This document shows positions 1 to 8,620 of a stretch of 58,053 bases of DNA, piece by piece. The stretch's first letter is position 1, and each line of letters starts with the position of its first letter. The DNA lies in NCBI RefSeq assembly GCF_014230085.1, contig NZ_JACHVB010000042.1, positions 1 through 58,053 of the forward strand. The letters run 5' to 3'. The notes under the pieces were generated by a model that saw nothing but the letters and a program-made list of their open reading frames with translations, was not told the DNA's origin and ran no database searches. The stretch comes from Ruficoccus amylovorans (GTDB lineage: Bacteria > Verrucomicrobiota > Verrucomicrobiia > Opitutales > Cerasicoccaceae). Made by a program: the position numbers and the translations under genes.

Positions 1-165
1 AGACATTCTCCACAATCGGACTCCCCTACTAACACACAAGACTCCGCCCTCCTGTGTCGCCCGGCGTCAGCCATGCGGCCCTCCAACCAAACCGTGCCCC
101 CCCTCCCCCATCGGGGTGACACAGACTTGCGGCAGGCCCGGAACGCCGGAGCCGAAGAATGTGGG

Positions 166-1575
166 TCAGCCTCGCCCGAACCTCTCCCGGGCATGCTGAC
201 GCTGCCAGTAACCATTCTTCGGAAGCTCGATCCCCCTCGCAAGACAACGCTTGCGCACCGCGTTGTCGGAGACCCCCAACTCCGCCCCGAGTGCCCGCAG
301 AGGCTTCTCCCACACCAGCCGAGACAACACCTTGTCTGTGGGCCAGTCATCAAAGCCCTGACCGGCGGGCAGCTCGACCTCGACCCCCTCCAGAGACTCC
401 GGTGTCAGGGACCAGTAAGCCTCCACCTCCTGAGGGTCTTCAACCACATCCCGGTAATGGCTGTCGATCATCGCACGGGAGGTCCCGTTGTTGAAGGCCG
501 TGTGAGCCTCGTCCCGGTCACGCTCCAACTGGTAACTGATCGAAGTGTGGCGGATGATGTCCTGAACCCATACCTCGGCACCCGTAGCCTTTTTGAGAGA
601 CTTCATTTTGTAGGTGCTTCCCGCAGGTAAACCGTCAAAGGGATACTTGGATAACCAGTTTTTTAGGATATCAGGCAAGGGTACACGACGGTTCATCTTG
701 CGACGAAGCTTGCCCCCGGTAACAACGATGAACTCGTCCCTGATGTTGCTCGGCTTCAGATCTTCAATCTCACTCGGACGCAACCCGGCAAAGATTCCAA
801 TCGCCACCACCGGAGCCATGATTCCCTCCTGATAGAGCAAGGCTGCCCGTAGCAGCCTCCGGACCTCCTCAAACCTCAGGATCCTCACCGGCGAGGAGTC
901 CGCAGGCAGGGAGTCCAGGCGTGAACAAGGGTTCTCAAGACAGTGATGCCGCCGTACGCACCAGTTGAAAAAGGTGTTCAGACCCCGCCGATATGTCTTC
1001 TGGGTGTTGAGGTTCTTATACTTACTCAGCAACGACTCCAGTTCCCGAAGACCGATCCGGTGGACCAGAGTGTTCGGGTCAAGCCGTTGCAGAAGCTTCA
1101 GAGAGGACTCATAATGAGAGAGAGTCTTGGGACGGGCATGCTCCTTCCCCCCGAGAAAACGGGTAATGGCGGTCGTGACAGACACCTCCTCCAACTCGGG
1201 ACGGTAATGCTTGAGCAGATACTCCACCGCCTGATCCAGCGACAGGTGCATCCGGGCACTAACGGTTTCCTCCAGTTTGAGGTAATGGGAGACGATTTCG
1301 CCCAGAGCCCTTCCCTTGGTCAGGCCGCGGGCTACTTCGGCATCACTGAGTTCCTCCCGGCTCAGTGATGTTCGCTGAAGTTGATAGTCCGCCACCTGCC
1401 CACTGGCCTCATTTTCAATCTTGGCCCGATATTCGTAGGCGTCTGCCTTGATCTTAAACCGCTTACGCTCACGCCTACCATCGGGCCAGTACCCATCAAG
1501 CCGCCACAACTTGCGCCCCGATGCTGCTGTGATAAGCGTAACCCTGAAACGTTCATCTTTTTTGGGGCGAGCCAT
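166..1575 (-). CDS. Tyrosine recombinase (site-specific integrase) with C-terminal HTH-like tail
   Basis: 469-residue phage/island-type integrase that would catalyse excision and integration of the element at the left edge of the window. The catalytic core spans about residues 230-380: box I arginine in AGLRPSEIE (R266), box II in IIRHTSISY (R342-H343, with the usual first His of HxxR replaced by Asp), and the nucleophile in SHYRDV (Y374). Residues 160-225 form the core-binding SAM-like region. Residues 415-465 are an extra tail with a helix-turn-helix look (LGVSDNAVRKRC then NGYW). The ATG at 1575 gives the basic start MARPKK. The gene reads away from the tRNA-Arg 3' fragment about 100 bp to its right, the standard int/att arrangement. 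The family is clear; whether the protein is active is not known. Confidence 0.93.
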   Translation of the reverse strand: MARPKKDERFRVTLITAASGRKLWRLDGYWPDGRRERKRFKIKADAYEYRAKIENEASGQVADYQLQRTSLSREELSDAEVARGLTKGRALGEIVSHYLKLEETVSARMHLSLDQAVEYLLKHYRPELEEVSVTTAITRFLGGKEHARPKTLSHYESSLKLLQRLDPNTLVHRIGLRELESLLSKYKNLNTQKTYRRGLNTFFNWCVRRHHCLENPCSRLDSLPADSSPVRILRFEEVRRLLRAALLYQEGIMAPVVAIGIFAGLRPSEIEDLKPSNIRDEFIVVTGGKLRRKMNRRVPLPDILKNWLSKYPFDGLPAGSTYKMKSLKKATGAEVWVQDIIRHTSISYQLERDRDEAHTAFNNGTSRAMIDSHYRDVVEDPQEVEAYWSLTPESLEGVEVELPAGQGFDDWPTDKVLSRLVWEKPLRALGAELGVSDNAVRKRCLARGIELPKNGYWQRQHARERFGRG

Positions 1576-1673
1576 ACCCGAGTTTTAGGCATTATTTTAG
1601 GCAACAGTCAAACCATGAGCTACGTATAAATTCATTAAACATTTATAAACAATGAAATAAGAATAAAAATAAA

Positions 1674-1722
1674 CTGACTACGGATCAGGAGGTTAGGGGT
1701 TCGACTCCCTTCGGGTGTGCCA
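1674..1722 (+). other. Attachment-site remnant: 3' half of tRNA-Arg(ACG)
   Basis: The sequence folds as the 3' half of a tRNA. The anticodon stem is CTGA/TCAG around loop CTACGGA (anticodon ACG), followed by variable loop AGGTT, T-arm AGGGG-TTCGACT-CCCTT, the 3' acceptor strand CGGGTGT, discriminator G and an encoded CCA. Immediately upstream the DNA is AT-rich and carries no D-arm or 5' acceptor strand, so this is not a working tRNA gene. With an integrase next to it, this is best read as the att direct repeat left at the distal end of an element inserted in tRNA-Arg. The intact tRNA should lie left of the window. Confidence 0.85.
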
Positions 1723-2204
1723 TTTGAGAAATCCGCTTTTCCGTCAGCGGTTTACCTGTTTTCACAACAGCCCTGCTCGTGCGAGTAAGAATAAGCTAAG
1801 CATCAGTCACCTGGCGTCACAGAGAACTCTCGAACCGACCCTTAGCTTGCGGCATTACTTGAATACCACGGAAACAAGGAGTACTCGGCTCTCATTTGAC
1901 CGCCCAACTGCGGTCTGGCTGGAGTATTTGGAGATGCCCTCTACTAGCACTTTATAGCAAAATTCAGTATTTTCTCAAAAGTTTCTCATGACCACCCCAA
2001 GCACTCTCCCCGCAATGTTGCACGGGGCTTGGCAGCAAGCGTTTCGACCAGCTTAAACGCTGGACTCAGAAGAAAAGCACTGGGATTAACTGCTACAGTC
2101 CCTTAAAAAAACCTCTGTGGAAAAATACGCCCCGAAGCGTAGAGCCATCGGGACATCACTACGATTTTATCTTAAAATTCTCTAGCGCGATACCACACTG
2201 GCTC
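1723..2204. other. Intergenic region beyond the left att site
   Basis: I see no convincing gene here. Just after the tRNA fragment a CCGCT/AGCGG hairpin (1733-1750) followed by a short T-rich stretch may be the old tRNA-Arg terminator, which would fit backbone beginning at 1723. Short open frames in the rest show no recognisable protein signal and no ribosome binding site. Confidence 0.5.
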
Positions 2205-3029
2205 CTACTTCCCCAAGGCCGTGAGCGCGTCGGAAAGCGGCGGGATATCCGGGTGCCAGAGCTTTTCCCATTCCAGGCTGACAAACCCGTCGAAAGTATC
2301 ACGGTCAAGAACGGCCAGCAGTTCCGCCAGCGGGAATTCCCCCTCCCCCGGCAGGACGTAGCTGTAGGGGTGCCTCTTGCTGGGCACGGAGATGCTGTCC
2401 TTGACATGGATGTGCCGGGTCCACGGGCGAACAACCGGCCATAAAGCCACCGGGTCCAGACCCGCTTTTTTCCAGGTATGATGGGAGTCCCAGAGCAGGT
2501 GGACATGCGGATGGCCCCGGCTGAAAAGCCGTTCGATGCTCTCGGGCTCAAGCAGGCTGCTGTGGGTCTCGATCGAAAGGGAAAAGTCCCACCCCTCACG
2601 CGAACGCAGAGCCTCCCATTGATCGAGCCAGCGCCAAGCCCGCTCCAGGGCGGCGGGGCCGTCCATTTCCCCGTCAAACACCCGGAGCGAGCCAGCGCCG
2701 AAAAACGTCATCAGCGGGGCGAAATCCACTAATTCGCGGGACGCCTCCTCAAAGGGCATGGAAAGCTTGGCTGACGCATTAAAAGCCACCACGCGAACAT
2801 CATCCCCGCCTCCGAGCAAGGCCGCCGGAGACTGCCCCATCCAACCAGCCTCAGCGGCCAGAGCCGGAAGGTCGATCCGCCCGCACGCGGCGCGTAATTC
2901 CAGTTGACCGATTCCAAACTTGCGCGCGAGCGCGGCCATCTGGTCGAGTGACAGGTCCGGGCAGCCGAGACTGGAGAAGCACCAACGCAGGCCAGAGGAA
3001 ACCGGAGTCAAAGTTTTGTTCATGCTCAT
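2205..3029 (-). CDS. Sugar phosphate isomerase/epimerase (AP-endonuclease-2-like TIM barrel)
   Basis: About 274 residues, resembling the xylose-isomerase-like TIM-barrel family that interconverts sugars, inososes or hydroxypyruvate. Visible pieces are IETHSS (metal-ligand Glu strand), HVHLLWDSHHTWKK (the WDxxH metal site), RHIHVKDS (HxKD-type strand) and GFVSLEWEK (terminal Glu ligand strand). The preferred start is the ATG at 3029, which overlaps the TAA stop of the upstream prepilin gene (TAATG) and implies translational coupling; an ATG 18 bases further upstream would add six residues. It is the last gene of a four-gene minus-strand cluster. The substrate cannot be told from sequence. Confidence 0.82.
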   Translation of the reverse strand: MSMNKTLTPVSSGLRWCFSSLGCPDLSLDQMAALARKFGIGQLELRAACGRIDLPALAAEAGWMGQSPAALLGGGDDVRVVAFNASAKLSMPFEEASRELVDFAPLMTFFGAGSLRVFDGEMDGPAALERAWRWLDQWEALRSREGWDFSLSIETHSSLLEPESIERLFSRGHPHVHLLWDSHHTWKKAGLDPVALWPVVRPWTRHIHVKDSISVPSKRHPYSYVLPGEGEFPLAELLAVLDRDTFDGFVSLEWEKLWHPDIPPLSDALTALGK

Positions 3030-3781
3030 TAGTCCCGCCCGTTCCATTGTTCGGTCGTCACATCCTGAAACTCAGGAAAAGTAAGCTGCGAGACATGCCC
3101 GTCCACATAGAGCACGTTCGCGGTCTGGTCTGGCTGGCGGAAGTCCATATAAGTCGTCTCCTCTGGTCCCGAAACCGCCTGGTCCAGCCGCATGCGAGAA
3201 GTCAGCAAGACCGAGAGACTGCCGTTACTACCATTGTAGGCCTTGCCATCTACGACCAGTAAAGTCTTTCCCGGATGCACAATCGACATGGCCGAGCGCC
3301 GGTATTCCTTGTTCCAGGTGCCCTCCGGAGACTGCCCATAAAGCGTCTCGGTCGCAGTGTAGGTGCGAGCAATTTCATCCATGCTCAGCACACGATTGTT
3401 CTGTACGTAGTGGGCGTTGGGACAGACAAAGGCTTTGTTCTCGCGTCCGGTCAGGCTGCTGGTCTGCTGGGGCAGATACTCCCGCAGCAGCTTCGTCCAC
3501 ATCTGACTGCCGCTGACCGGCCGGTCAGGATAACGCTCGTTCCAGGTCTCGGGCGTGATACTGGCCTCCGGGTACATGCCGTTGTTTTCAGCGACATAAA
3601 GGCTCATGGCTGTGCCGATTGAGCGGAGGTTTTGCACGCCCTTCGAGGCATTGGCGCGGTAGCGCATGGTTCCGACCACGGGGATCAGGATCGCGCACAG
3701 GACAGCGACAACCGCGATAACGGTCAGCAGTTCGATCAGGGTAAATCCGGATGGGGGACGGGTATAATGGGGCAACTTCAT
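3029..3781 (-). CDS. Prepilin-type N-terminal cleavage/methylation protein (pseudopilin-like)
   Basis: 250 residues with a textbook type IV prepilin leader: short basic N-terminus, processing site SGFTLIELL (Gly-1, Phe+1, Glu+5), then a hydrophobic helix to about residue 35. The C-terminal part ends in ANVLYVDGHV, the DGHV signature of the large secreted pseudopilin-like family abundant in Verrucomicrobiota, Lentisphaerota and Planctomycetota. It would be cleaved by a prepilin peptidase and sit in the inner membrane with a periplasmic globular domain. Such proteins often lie beside carbohydrate-use genes, as here; their exact role is not known. The stop codon overlaps the next start. Confidence 0.88.
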   Translation of the reverse strand: MKLPHYTRPPSGFTLIELLTVIAVVAVLCAILIPVVGTMRYRANASKGVQNLRSIGTAMSLYVAENNGMYPEASITPETWNERYPDRPVSGSQMWTKLLREYLPQQTSSLTGRENKAFVCPNAHYVQNNRVLSMDEIARTYTATETLYGQSPEGTWNKEYRRSAMSIVHPGKTLLVVDGKAYNGSNGSLSVLLTSRMRLDQAVSGPEETTYMDFRQPDQTANVLYVDGHVSQLTFPEFQDVTTEQWNGRD

Positions 3782-3801
3782 AAGAGGATGGGGGTAAGTT
3801 G

Positions 3802-5283
3802 TTAAGGGATAGATTCGACAAAGGGCGAAGCCGGCAGTCCGGCATCATTGACAAGTTCCATGGCCGGAAATCCTTTCCAGGCGTAGCGGACGGAGACCGG
3901 AGCAGGCACCTCGCGGGAAGTCACGACGACCTGATCGCCCTCAATCCGGGCCTGCGCCGGGTGGAATATCTGGTCGGCCCCGGCCAGCTCAAAATCGGCC
4001 AGTTCGGGGCCGTTCCTGCCAAGCATGGTGGCGGAACCGGGCTCAAAGGTCACGATGGCCGCTCCGTCTTCAAGCGCCACCCCAACCGGCTCCGGCCCAT
4101 GCCAGGCGATATCGACGCCGTAAACTTGCGCGAGTGCCGTACGGGCCAGGCGCTCCCCGACCGGACGTTTGTTGCGCGGATGGATGTCAAATGCTTCACC
4201 GACATCCGCCGCCACAGCCAGACCGTTGTTGGGCTCACGCGCCACCTGTCGCTGGACTTCGCGGATGGCGGGGTAGTTCTCATTGACGGTCTTAATGTCA
4301 TCGGACGACTTCCCCTTCAACCCGGCCAATTGCACAATCAGGAAAGGCATGTCCGGCTCTTGCCAGCCTTTGCGCCAATCGGCAATCAAATCCCGCAGGA
4401 AGCGGTCGTAGTGCCAATACTTCCACGAGTCGGACTCGCCCTGGTACCAGATGACCCCCTTGACGGGAAAAGGAAACAGCGGGGCGATCATCCCGTTGTA
4501 ATAACCGGCGGGCTGGCGCTTCTCCGGCTCGCGGGGGCGGGCCGCAGCCGGATCGCTCTTGCGGGCCTGCTCGTACTCGGCCAGCACTTGCGGCCAGGCG
4601 GCCTTTTCCCTCTCGTAGCGCTTGAAATAAGCCTCCGAATCCGGGTTGCTCTCCAGCACTTCGCGGCTGGTCCAGTTGTTGGCCAGCGTGCCGCCTACCG
4701 TGGACATAATCAAGCCAATCGGCACATCCGTTCGGCGCTGAAGCATGTCACCGAAATAGTAACCGACCGCGCTGAAATTGGACACCGAATATTTATTGGC
4801 CGGCAGCCAACCGCTCCCCTGCACGGACGCCTGTGGCTCGTCGGAAGCAGCCCGCGAAACCACGAACAGGCGCAAGTCCGGGTTGTTGGCGGCGGCGATG
4901 GCTTTCTTTCCATCGGTGGCCCCGGAGAGCGCAAAGTACATGTTAGACTGCCCCGCACAGACCCAGACATCGCCGAACAGCAGATCGGAAACAATCACCA
5001 CCTGCTCGCCCGAGCGAACCGTCAACCGGTAAGGGCCCCCCGCCGCCATCGCGGGTAATTCCACCGACCAGCCACCGTCCTCGCCGACCGTGGCCTGACC
5101 CGTCGCTTCGCCCAGCTCGACCGCCACCTGTGCTCCCGGATCGCCCTGGCCCCACAGGTGGACAGGCCGCTCGCGCTGCAAGACGGCTCCGTCGCTGATG
5201 AGGGAGTTCACGCTCAGGCCCGCCCACGCGACAATCGCATTCAGGCAAAACAGGCCGGTCAGAATAGAGGTACGTAAGATCAT
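3802..5283 (-). CDS. Sialate O-acetylesterase-like SGNH/SASA esterase, secreted
   Basis: 493 residues from the ATG at 5283, which overlaps the preceding TGA (ATGA) and opens a clear signal peptide (MILRTSILTGLFCLNAIVAW). The nucleophile block GQSNM lies near residue 111, GVIWYQGESD is the second conserved block, and DIHPRNK near residue 364 supplies the Asp/His part of the triad. The family removes acetyl groups from sialic acids or acetylated polysaccharides in the periplasm or outside the cell. The neighbouring ManA-like isomerase, sugar isomerase and symporter suggest deacetylation of an imported glycan; the true substrate is unknown. An upstream in-frame ATG would give a 513-residue form without a clean signal peptide. 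Confidence 0.87.
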   Translation of the reverse strand: MILRTSILTGLFCLNAIVAWAGLSVNSLISDGAVLQRERPVHLWGQGDPGAQVAVELGEATGQATVGEDGGWSVELPAMAAGGPYRLTVRSGEQVVIVSDLLFGDVWVCAGQSNMYFALSGATDGKKAIAAANNPDLRLFVVSRAASDEPQASVQGSGWLPANKYSVSNFSAVGYYFGDMLQRRTDVPIGLIMSTVGGTLANNWTSREVLESNPDSEAYFKRYEREKAAWPQVLAEYEQARKSDPAAARPREPEKRQPAGYYNGMIAPLFPFPVKGVIWYQGESDSWKYWHYDRFLRDLIADWRKGWQEPDMPFLIVQLAGLKGKSSDDIKTVNENYPAIREVQRQVAREPNNGLAVAADVGEAFDIHPRNKRPVGERLARTALAQVYGVDIAWHGPEPVGVALEDGAAIVTFEPGSATMLGRNGPELADFELAGADQIFHPAQARIEGDQVVVTSREVPAPVSVRYAWKGFPAMELVNDAGLPASPFVESIP

Positions 5284-6407
5284 GATAACAAAGATTCGGT
5301 TTCGGGCGCGGACTGCGGCGGGTAACATTCGAGCAGTTCGCACTCGTCTTCGGTTTGGAGCGATAGCTGACCGATCCCGTGCGGAATGAGCACGCGGTCA
5401 TATTGCTTGAGCGTCGCTGTCCAGCCACCGGGGCCGCCCAGGCGGCATGCGCCCTTGAGCACAATGGCGATACAAAACGACTTAACCTCGCGGCGACACT
5501 CACCGTGCCAGGAGATTTTCCACACCTGAAAGCAATCCGTCTGCGCCTCCCCGATAAGGCGTTCCCGGCGACACCGGCCATCAGCAGCCATCATCTGAGG
5601 CTGGCAGACATTTCGCGCCCGCACCTCGTCCAGACTGCGCGGAGCCAAATCAAACACATCCAGTCCGAAGTCCAGCCCCCGCCCCATGAAACGGTCTTTC
5701 TCTGGCAGCACGTAGCCGCCGCGGGCGTACTCGAAACGCACCACCCAGTCCGAAGGCTCCAGAATTTCCACCAAGAGCACCCCGGCCCCGAGCGCGTGCG
5801 GCGTACCGCCGGGAACGATAACGACATCCCCCGGCTTCACGCTCAGCGGGTCGAAGCACGCCGTCAGGCCCGTGATGTCCTGCTCTTCGATCATGCGCTT
5901 GAGCGCCTCCCGTTCCGGTGGCCACTGGAAGCCGACGTAAACCTCGCCGGTTTCCTGCCCCGGCCGCAGCGCGAGCACATAGTAGGCCTCGAACTTGCCG
6001 TAAGGGGAATCCAGCCGTTCCCGAGAAAACGCCTTCGTCGGGTGGCACTGAAAGTGCAGGCGCTCGGCCGAATCGATAAATTTCACCAGAAACTCCGGTT
6101 GCGCACCGAAGCGCTCCACATGCCCGCGCCCGAAGAAATACTCCGGCTCCGCGCGGTAAAGCTCATCCAGCCGGTGATGCGTGCCGTCAAGCTCCACGCT
6201 GGAAATCCCCTCCCCGGCCCGCGCATGCTCACGGGGGTTGACAGCCTCCACCGCCGAGCCGATCCAGTCCTCCGGGTAGTGCCCATCCTCGCCACCCGGC
6301 TTGCCCTCGATGGCGTCGAGCAGGCTTCCGCCCAGGTACGAACGCCAAACCCGGTTGGCCGACAGGACCAGCGGACGATTGCAAAGATGGGGAATATTCA
6401 GCAACAT
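5280..6407 (-). CDS. manA: Class I mannose-6-phosphate isomerase-like protein
   Basis: 375 residues of the cupin-type phosphomannose isomerase family, which interconverts mannose-6-phosphate and fructose-6-phosphate with zinc. Key segments are FQCHPTKAF near residue 120 (Gln/His zinc ligands) and PGGTPHALGAG near residue 200 (His ligand), followed by a C-terminal cupin half. It is first in the minus-strand cluster, and its TGA overlaps the esterase ATG by four bases. Divergence from classical ManA leaves open isomerisation of another phosphorylated sugar. The start MLLNIPHL lies 62 bp from the divergent symporter start. Confidence 0.85.
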   Translation of the reverse strand: MLLNIPHLCNRPLVLSANRVWRSYLGGSLLDAIEGKPGGEDGHYPEDWIGSAVEAVNPREHARAGEGISSVELDGTHHRLDELYRAEPEYFFGRGHVERFGAQPEFLVKFIDSAERLHFQCHPTKAFSRERLDSPYGKFEAYYVLALRPGQETGEVYVGFQWPPEREALKRMIEEQDITGLTACFDPLSVKPGDVVIVPGGTPHALGAGVLLVEILEPSDWVVRFEYARGGYVLPEKDRFMGRGLDFGLDVFDLAPRSLDEVRARNVCQPQMMAADGRCRRERLIGEAQTDCFQVWKISWHGECRREVKSFCIAIVLKGACRLGGPGGWTATLKQYDRVLIPHGIGQLSLQTEDECELLECYPPQSAPETESLLS

Positions 6408-6430
6408 GGGATTAATGACTTGCCCTCTAT

Positions 6431-6444
6431 TTAATTTTTATTAA
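6431..6444. promoter_or_regulatory. AT-rich inverted repeat between divergent manA-like and symporter genes
   Basis: TTAAT-TTTT-ATTAA, a perfect 5-bp inverted repeat with a 4-bp spacer, sits in the only 62 bp separating the two divergent transcripts. Its position suits an operator or overlapping promoter elements. No regulator is identified and the short, AT-only arms make chance occurrence possible. Confidence 0.3.
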
Positions 6445-6469
6445 CCAATGGCGTCAAGTTTTAAAAATC

Positions 6470-8236
6470 GTGTCACCCTCATTTACTCCATACGACTTTT
6501 GCGTCCTGGGCTCCTACTTCGCTTTCATGCTGCTGGTGGGTTGGGTCTTCCGGAAAGCGATCACCAACACCAGTGACTATTTCAGGGGAGGCGGCAGCAT
6601 GCTCTGGTGGATGGCGGGCAGCTCCGCCTTTATGACGCAGTTCAGCGCGTGGACCTTTACCGGGGCGGCAGCCAAAGCCTACCAGGACGGAGCCATTGTG
6701 CTCGTCCTGTACTTTGCCAATGGCGCGGGTTTCCTCACCTCGTATTTCCTGACGGCAGCGCGCTTTCGCCAGACGCGGGTTATCACCGCAGTCGAGGCCA
6801 TCCGGCGGCGCTTTGGCAAAGCCAACGAGCAGGTCTTCACCTGGCTGCAAATCCCGATGGGCACGGTTTACGCCGGGATCTGGCTCAACGCACTCGGGCT
6901 GTTTTTCTCCGCCGTCTTCGGTTTCGATGTCAACGTCACCATCATCGTGACTGGCACGGTTGTGCTCTTTATCAGTCTCTTCGGCGGAGCCTGGGCCGTC
7001 TCCGCCAGCGATTTCATTCAAGTGATCGTGCTGATGCTCATCACCGTCGTAGCGGCGGTCTTCACGCTCGTCCGGCTGGGAGGCATCGGCGAGCTGATTA
7101 CACAATTCCCCGCCGACTCCCTGCTGGGCAACAACGTGACCACCCCCGCCATCATCTACCTGTGGATCGCGGCCATCGTCATCAAGCAGGTCGTGAACAC
7201 CAACAACCTGATGGACTCCTCGCGCTTCCTGTGCGCCCGCGACACCCGCGAAGCCCGCAAGGCCGCCATGCTCGCCGCCGTGCTCTTTTTTATCGGTCCA
7301 GTCATCTGGTTCATTCCGCCTATGGCCGCCGCCATCCTCGTGCCGGACCTCGGCGCGCAGTTCCCGAGCCTTTCCAAGCCCTCCGAAGTCGCCTATGTCG
7401 CCATCTGCCTGCAAGTACTCCCGGCAGGGATGATGGGACTGCTGGCCTCGGGCATGTTCGCCGCCACCATGTCCTCCATGGACAGCGGCCTGAACCGTAA
7501 TGCCGGGGTCTTTGTACGTAATTTTTATTTCACCGTCTGCCGCCCGCAGGCCGCCGAAAAGGAACTCATGCTGGCAGGCAAACTCGTCACCATCGTCCTT
7601 GGCGTGCTGGTCATCCTTATCGCGATGGGCTTGAACAAGCTCAGCAGCATGTCGCTCTTTGACATCATGCTCCAGTTCGGCACGCTGGTGGCGCTGCCGC
7701 TGATTGTCCCACTGGTGCTGGCCGTGTTTGTGCGGCGCTCGCCCGACTGGGCGGCGTGGTCGTCCATCGTGGCGGGCTTCACCAGCTCCGTCCTGATTAA
7801 GACTCTCGTCACCGCTGACAACGTCCAGTCCCTGCTCGGCCTGCCCCACGCCATCAGCCAGCGCGAAGCCGACGACCTCATCCTGATCGTCGGGGTCTTC
7901 GCCAATCTACTGGTGTGCTGCGGCTGGTTCTTCCTCGCCTGCCGCCTGGACCGCCGCCCCCGCCGTCAGGAGGAAGTCGACGCGTTTTTCCGCGACATAG
8001 AAACCCCGGTCAGCGAGGGCGACGCCGACATGGGTAAGGACGATCCCGGTGTGCAAACCCGGCTCATAAGCAAGGTCGCCGTGGGCTACGGCGCCTTCAT
8101 GCTGATCATGATCCTGATCCCCAACCCCCTCGGCGGACGTCTGGCCTTCGCCGGATGCGGAGCGGCCCTGCTCATCATCGCCGCCCTGCTCAAGCGCAGC
8201 GGACGCCGTATGCGCGACCGCATAAGACAGGATTGA
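6470..8236 (+). CDS. Sodium:solute symporter (SSS family)
   Basis: 588-residue polytopic inner-membrane protein with about 13-15 hydrophobic segments. It opens with the SSS-type first helix and the motif TSDYFRGGGSMLWWMAG, followed by AFMTQFSAWTFTGAA, and contains MDSGLNRNAG in the middle, all typical of sugar or organic-solute sodium symporters. A hydrophilic loop at about residues 495-535 precedes the last helices. Translation appears to start at GTG (6470). Its divergence from the isomerase/esterase cluster suggests it imports the sugar those enzymes process. Confidence 0.9.
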   Translation: MSPSFTPYDFCVLGSYFAFMLLVGWVFRKAITNTSDYFRGGGSMLWWMAGSSAFMTQFSAWTFTGAAAKAYQDGAIVLVLYFANGAGFLTSYFLTAARFRQTRVITAVEAIRRRFGKANEQVFTWLQIPMGTVYAGIWLNALGLFFSAVFGFDVNVTIIVTGTVVLFISLFGGAWAVSASDFIQVIVLMLITVVAAVFTLVRLGGIGELITQFPADSLLGNNVTTPAIIYLWIAAIVIKQVVNTNNLMDSSRFLCARDTREARKAAMLAAVLFFIGPVIWFIPPMAAAILVPDLGAQFPSLSKPSEVAYVAICLQVLPAGMMGLLASGMFAATMSSMDSGLNRNAGVFVRNFYFTVCRPQAAEKELMLAGKLVTIVLGVLVILIAMGLNKLSSMSLFDIMLQFGTLVALPLIVPLVLAVFVRRSPDWAAWSSIVAGFTSSVLIKTLVTADNVQSLLGLPHAISQREADDLILIVGVFANLLVCCGWFFLACRLDRRPRRQEEVDAFFRDIETPVSEGDADMGKDDPGVQTRLISKVAVGYGAFMLIMILIPNPLGGRLAFAGCGAALLIIAALLKRSGRRMRDRIRQD

Positions 8237-8257
8237 ACGCGTTGCGATAAAGAGGTG

Positions 8258-8285
8258 CGCCCCGACAACTAGCCACGTCGGGGCG
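8258..8285. terminator. Hairpin downstream of the symporter gene
   Basis: A 9-bp perfect stem, CGCCCCGAC/GTCGGGGCG, with a 10-base loop starts 22 bp after the symporter stop. There is no T-run on the plus-strand side, so it may be a processing or stabilising hairpin rather than a classical intrinsic terminator. Confidence 0.5.
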
Positions 8286-8561
8286 AATGATTACGGACCT
8301 GTACAGCCCACACCCACAGCAGGTCCAACCGAGCCGGGAACCTGCCCCGCATGTTCAATGCTGCGCACCCGCACGGTGAGCGGCTGTGCGTGAGTAGCGA
8401 TGTTCAAGAGCAACATCCCGCAGCGCTCGCTCCACCCACGGCGATTGGGGACATTCTCCGCTCTGTACAAAATGCTGGCATCCGAGAAGCATACAACCGG
8501 ATCGCATCCATCATTCGCGCAAAGAACCAAGCCCCCTCAGTTTCCGACTTCCTTCAACACA

Positions 8562-8592
8562 AAAAGGCCACCCCGCAGAAGGGTGGCCTTTT
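8562..8592 (-). terminator. Rho-independent terminator of the first PEP-CTERM gene
   Basis: A perfect 12-bp stem AAAAGGCCACCC/GGGTGGCCTTTT with a 7-base loop, giving T-runs on both strands. It starts about 29 bp after the minus-strand PEP-CTERM gene stop, and can also stop plus-strand read-through. Confidence 0.85.
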
Positions 8593-8620
8593 GGATTTAC
8601 GAAACCGGATAAAACGGACC

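Larger units (their letters stand above)
8237..8620. other. Intergenic region with two hairpins
   Basis: Between the symporter and the PEP-CTERM gene. It contains the CGCCCCGAC hairpin (8258-8285) and a bidirectional terminator (8562-8592), annotated separately. A 79-codon minus-strand frame (8291-8530) ends directly before the first hairpin; I do not recognise it and its composition is weak, so I do not call it a gene. Confidence 0.4.

Noticed and set aside
1674-1722. Functional tRNA-Arg gene
   Set aside because: Only the half from the anticodon stem onward is present; D-arm and 5' acceptor strand are missing.
1715-1957. An 80-codon plus-strand frame right of the tRNA-Arg fragment
   Set aside because: It starts inside the tRNA 3' end, lacks a ribosome binding site and has no protein-like composition.
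6479-7849. A 456-codon minus-strand frame opposite the symporter
   Set aside because: Gly/His/Asp-rich antisense shadow of a conserved membrane protein; no start context or family signal.
8291-8530. A 79-codon minus-strand gene ending at a hairpin
   Set aside because: The hairpin placement is suggestive, but composition is weak, no family is recognisable and no ribosome binding site is seen.
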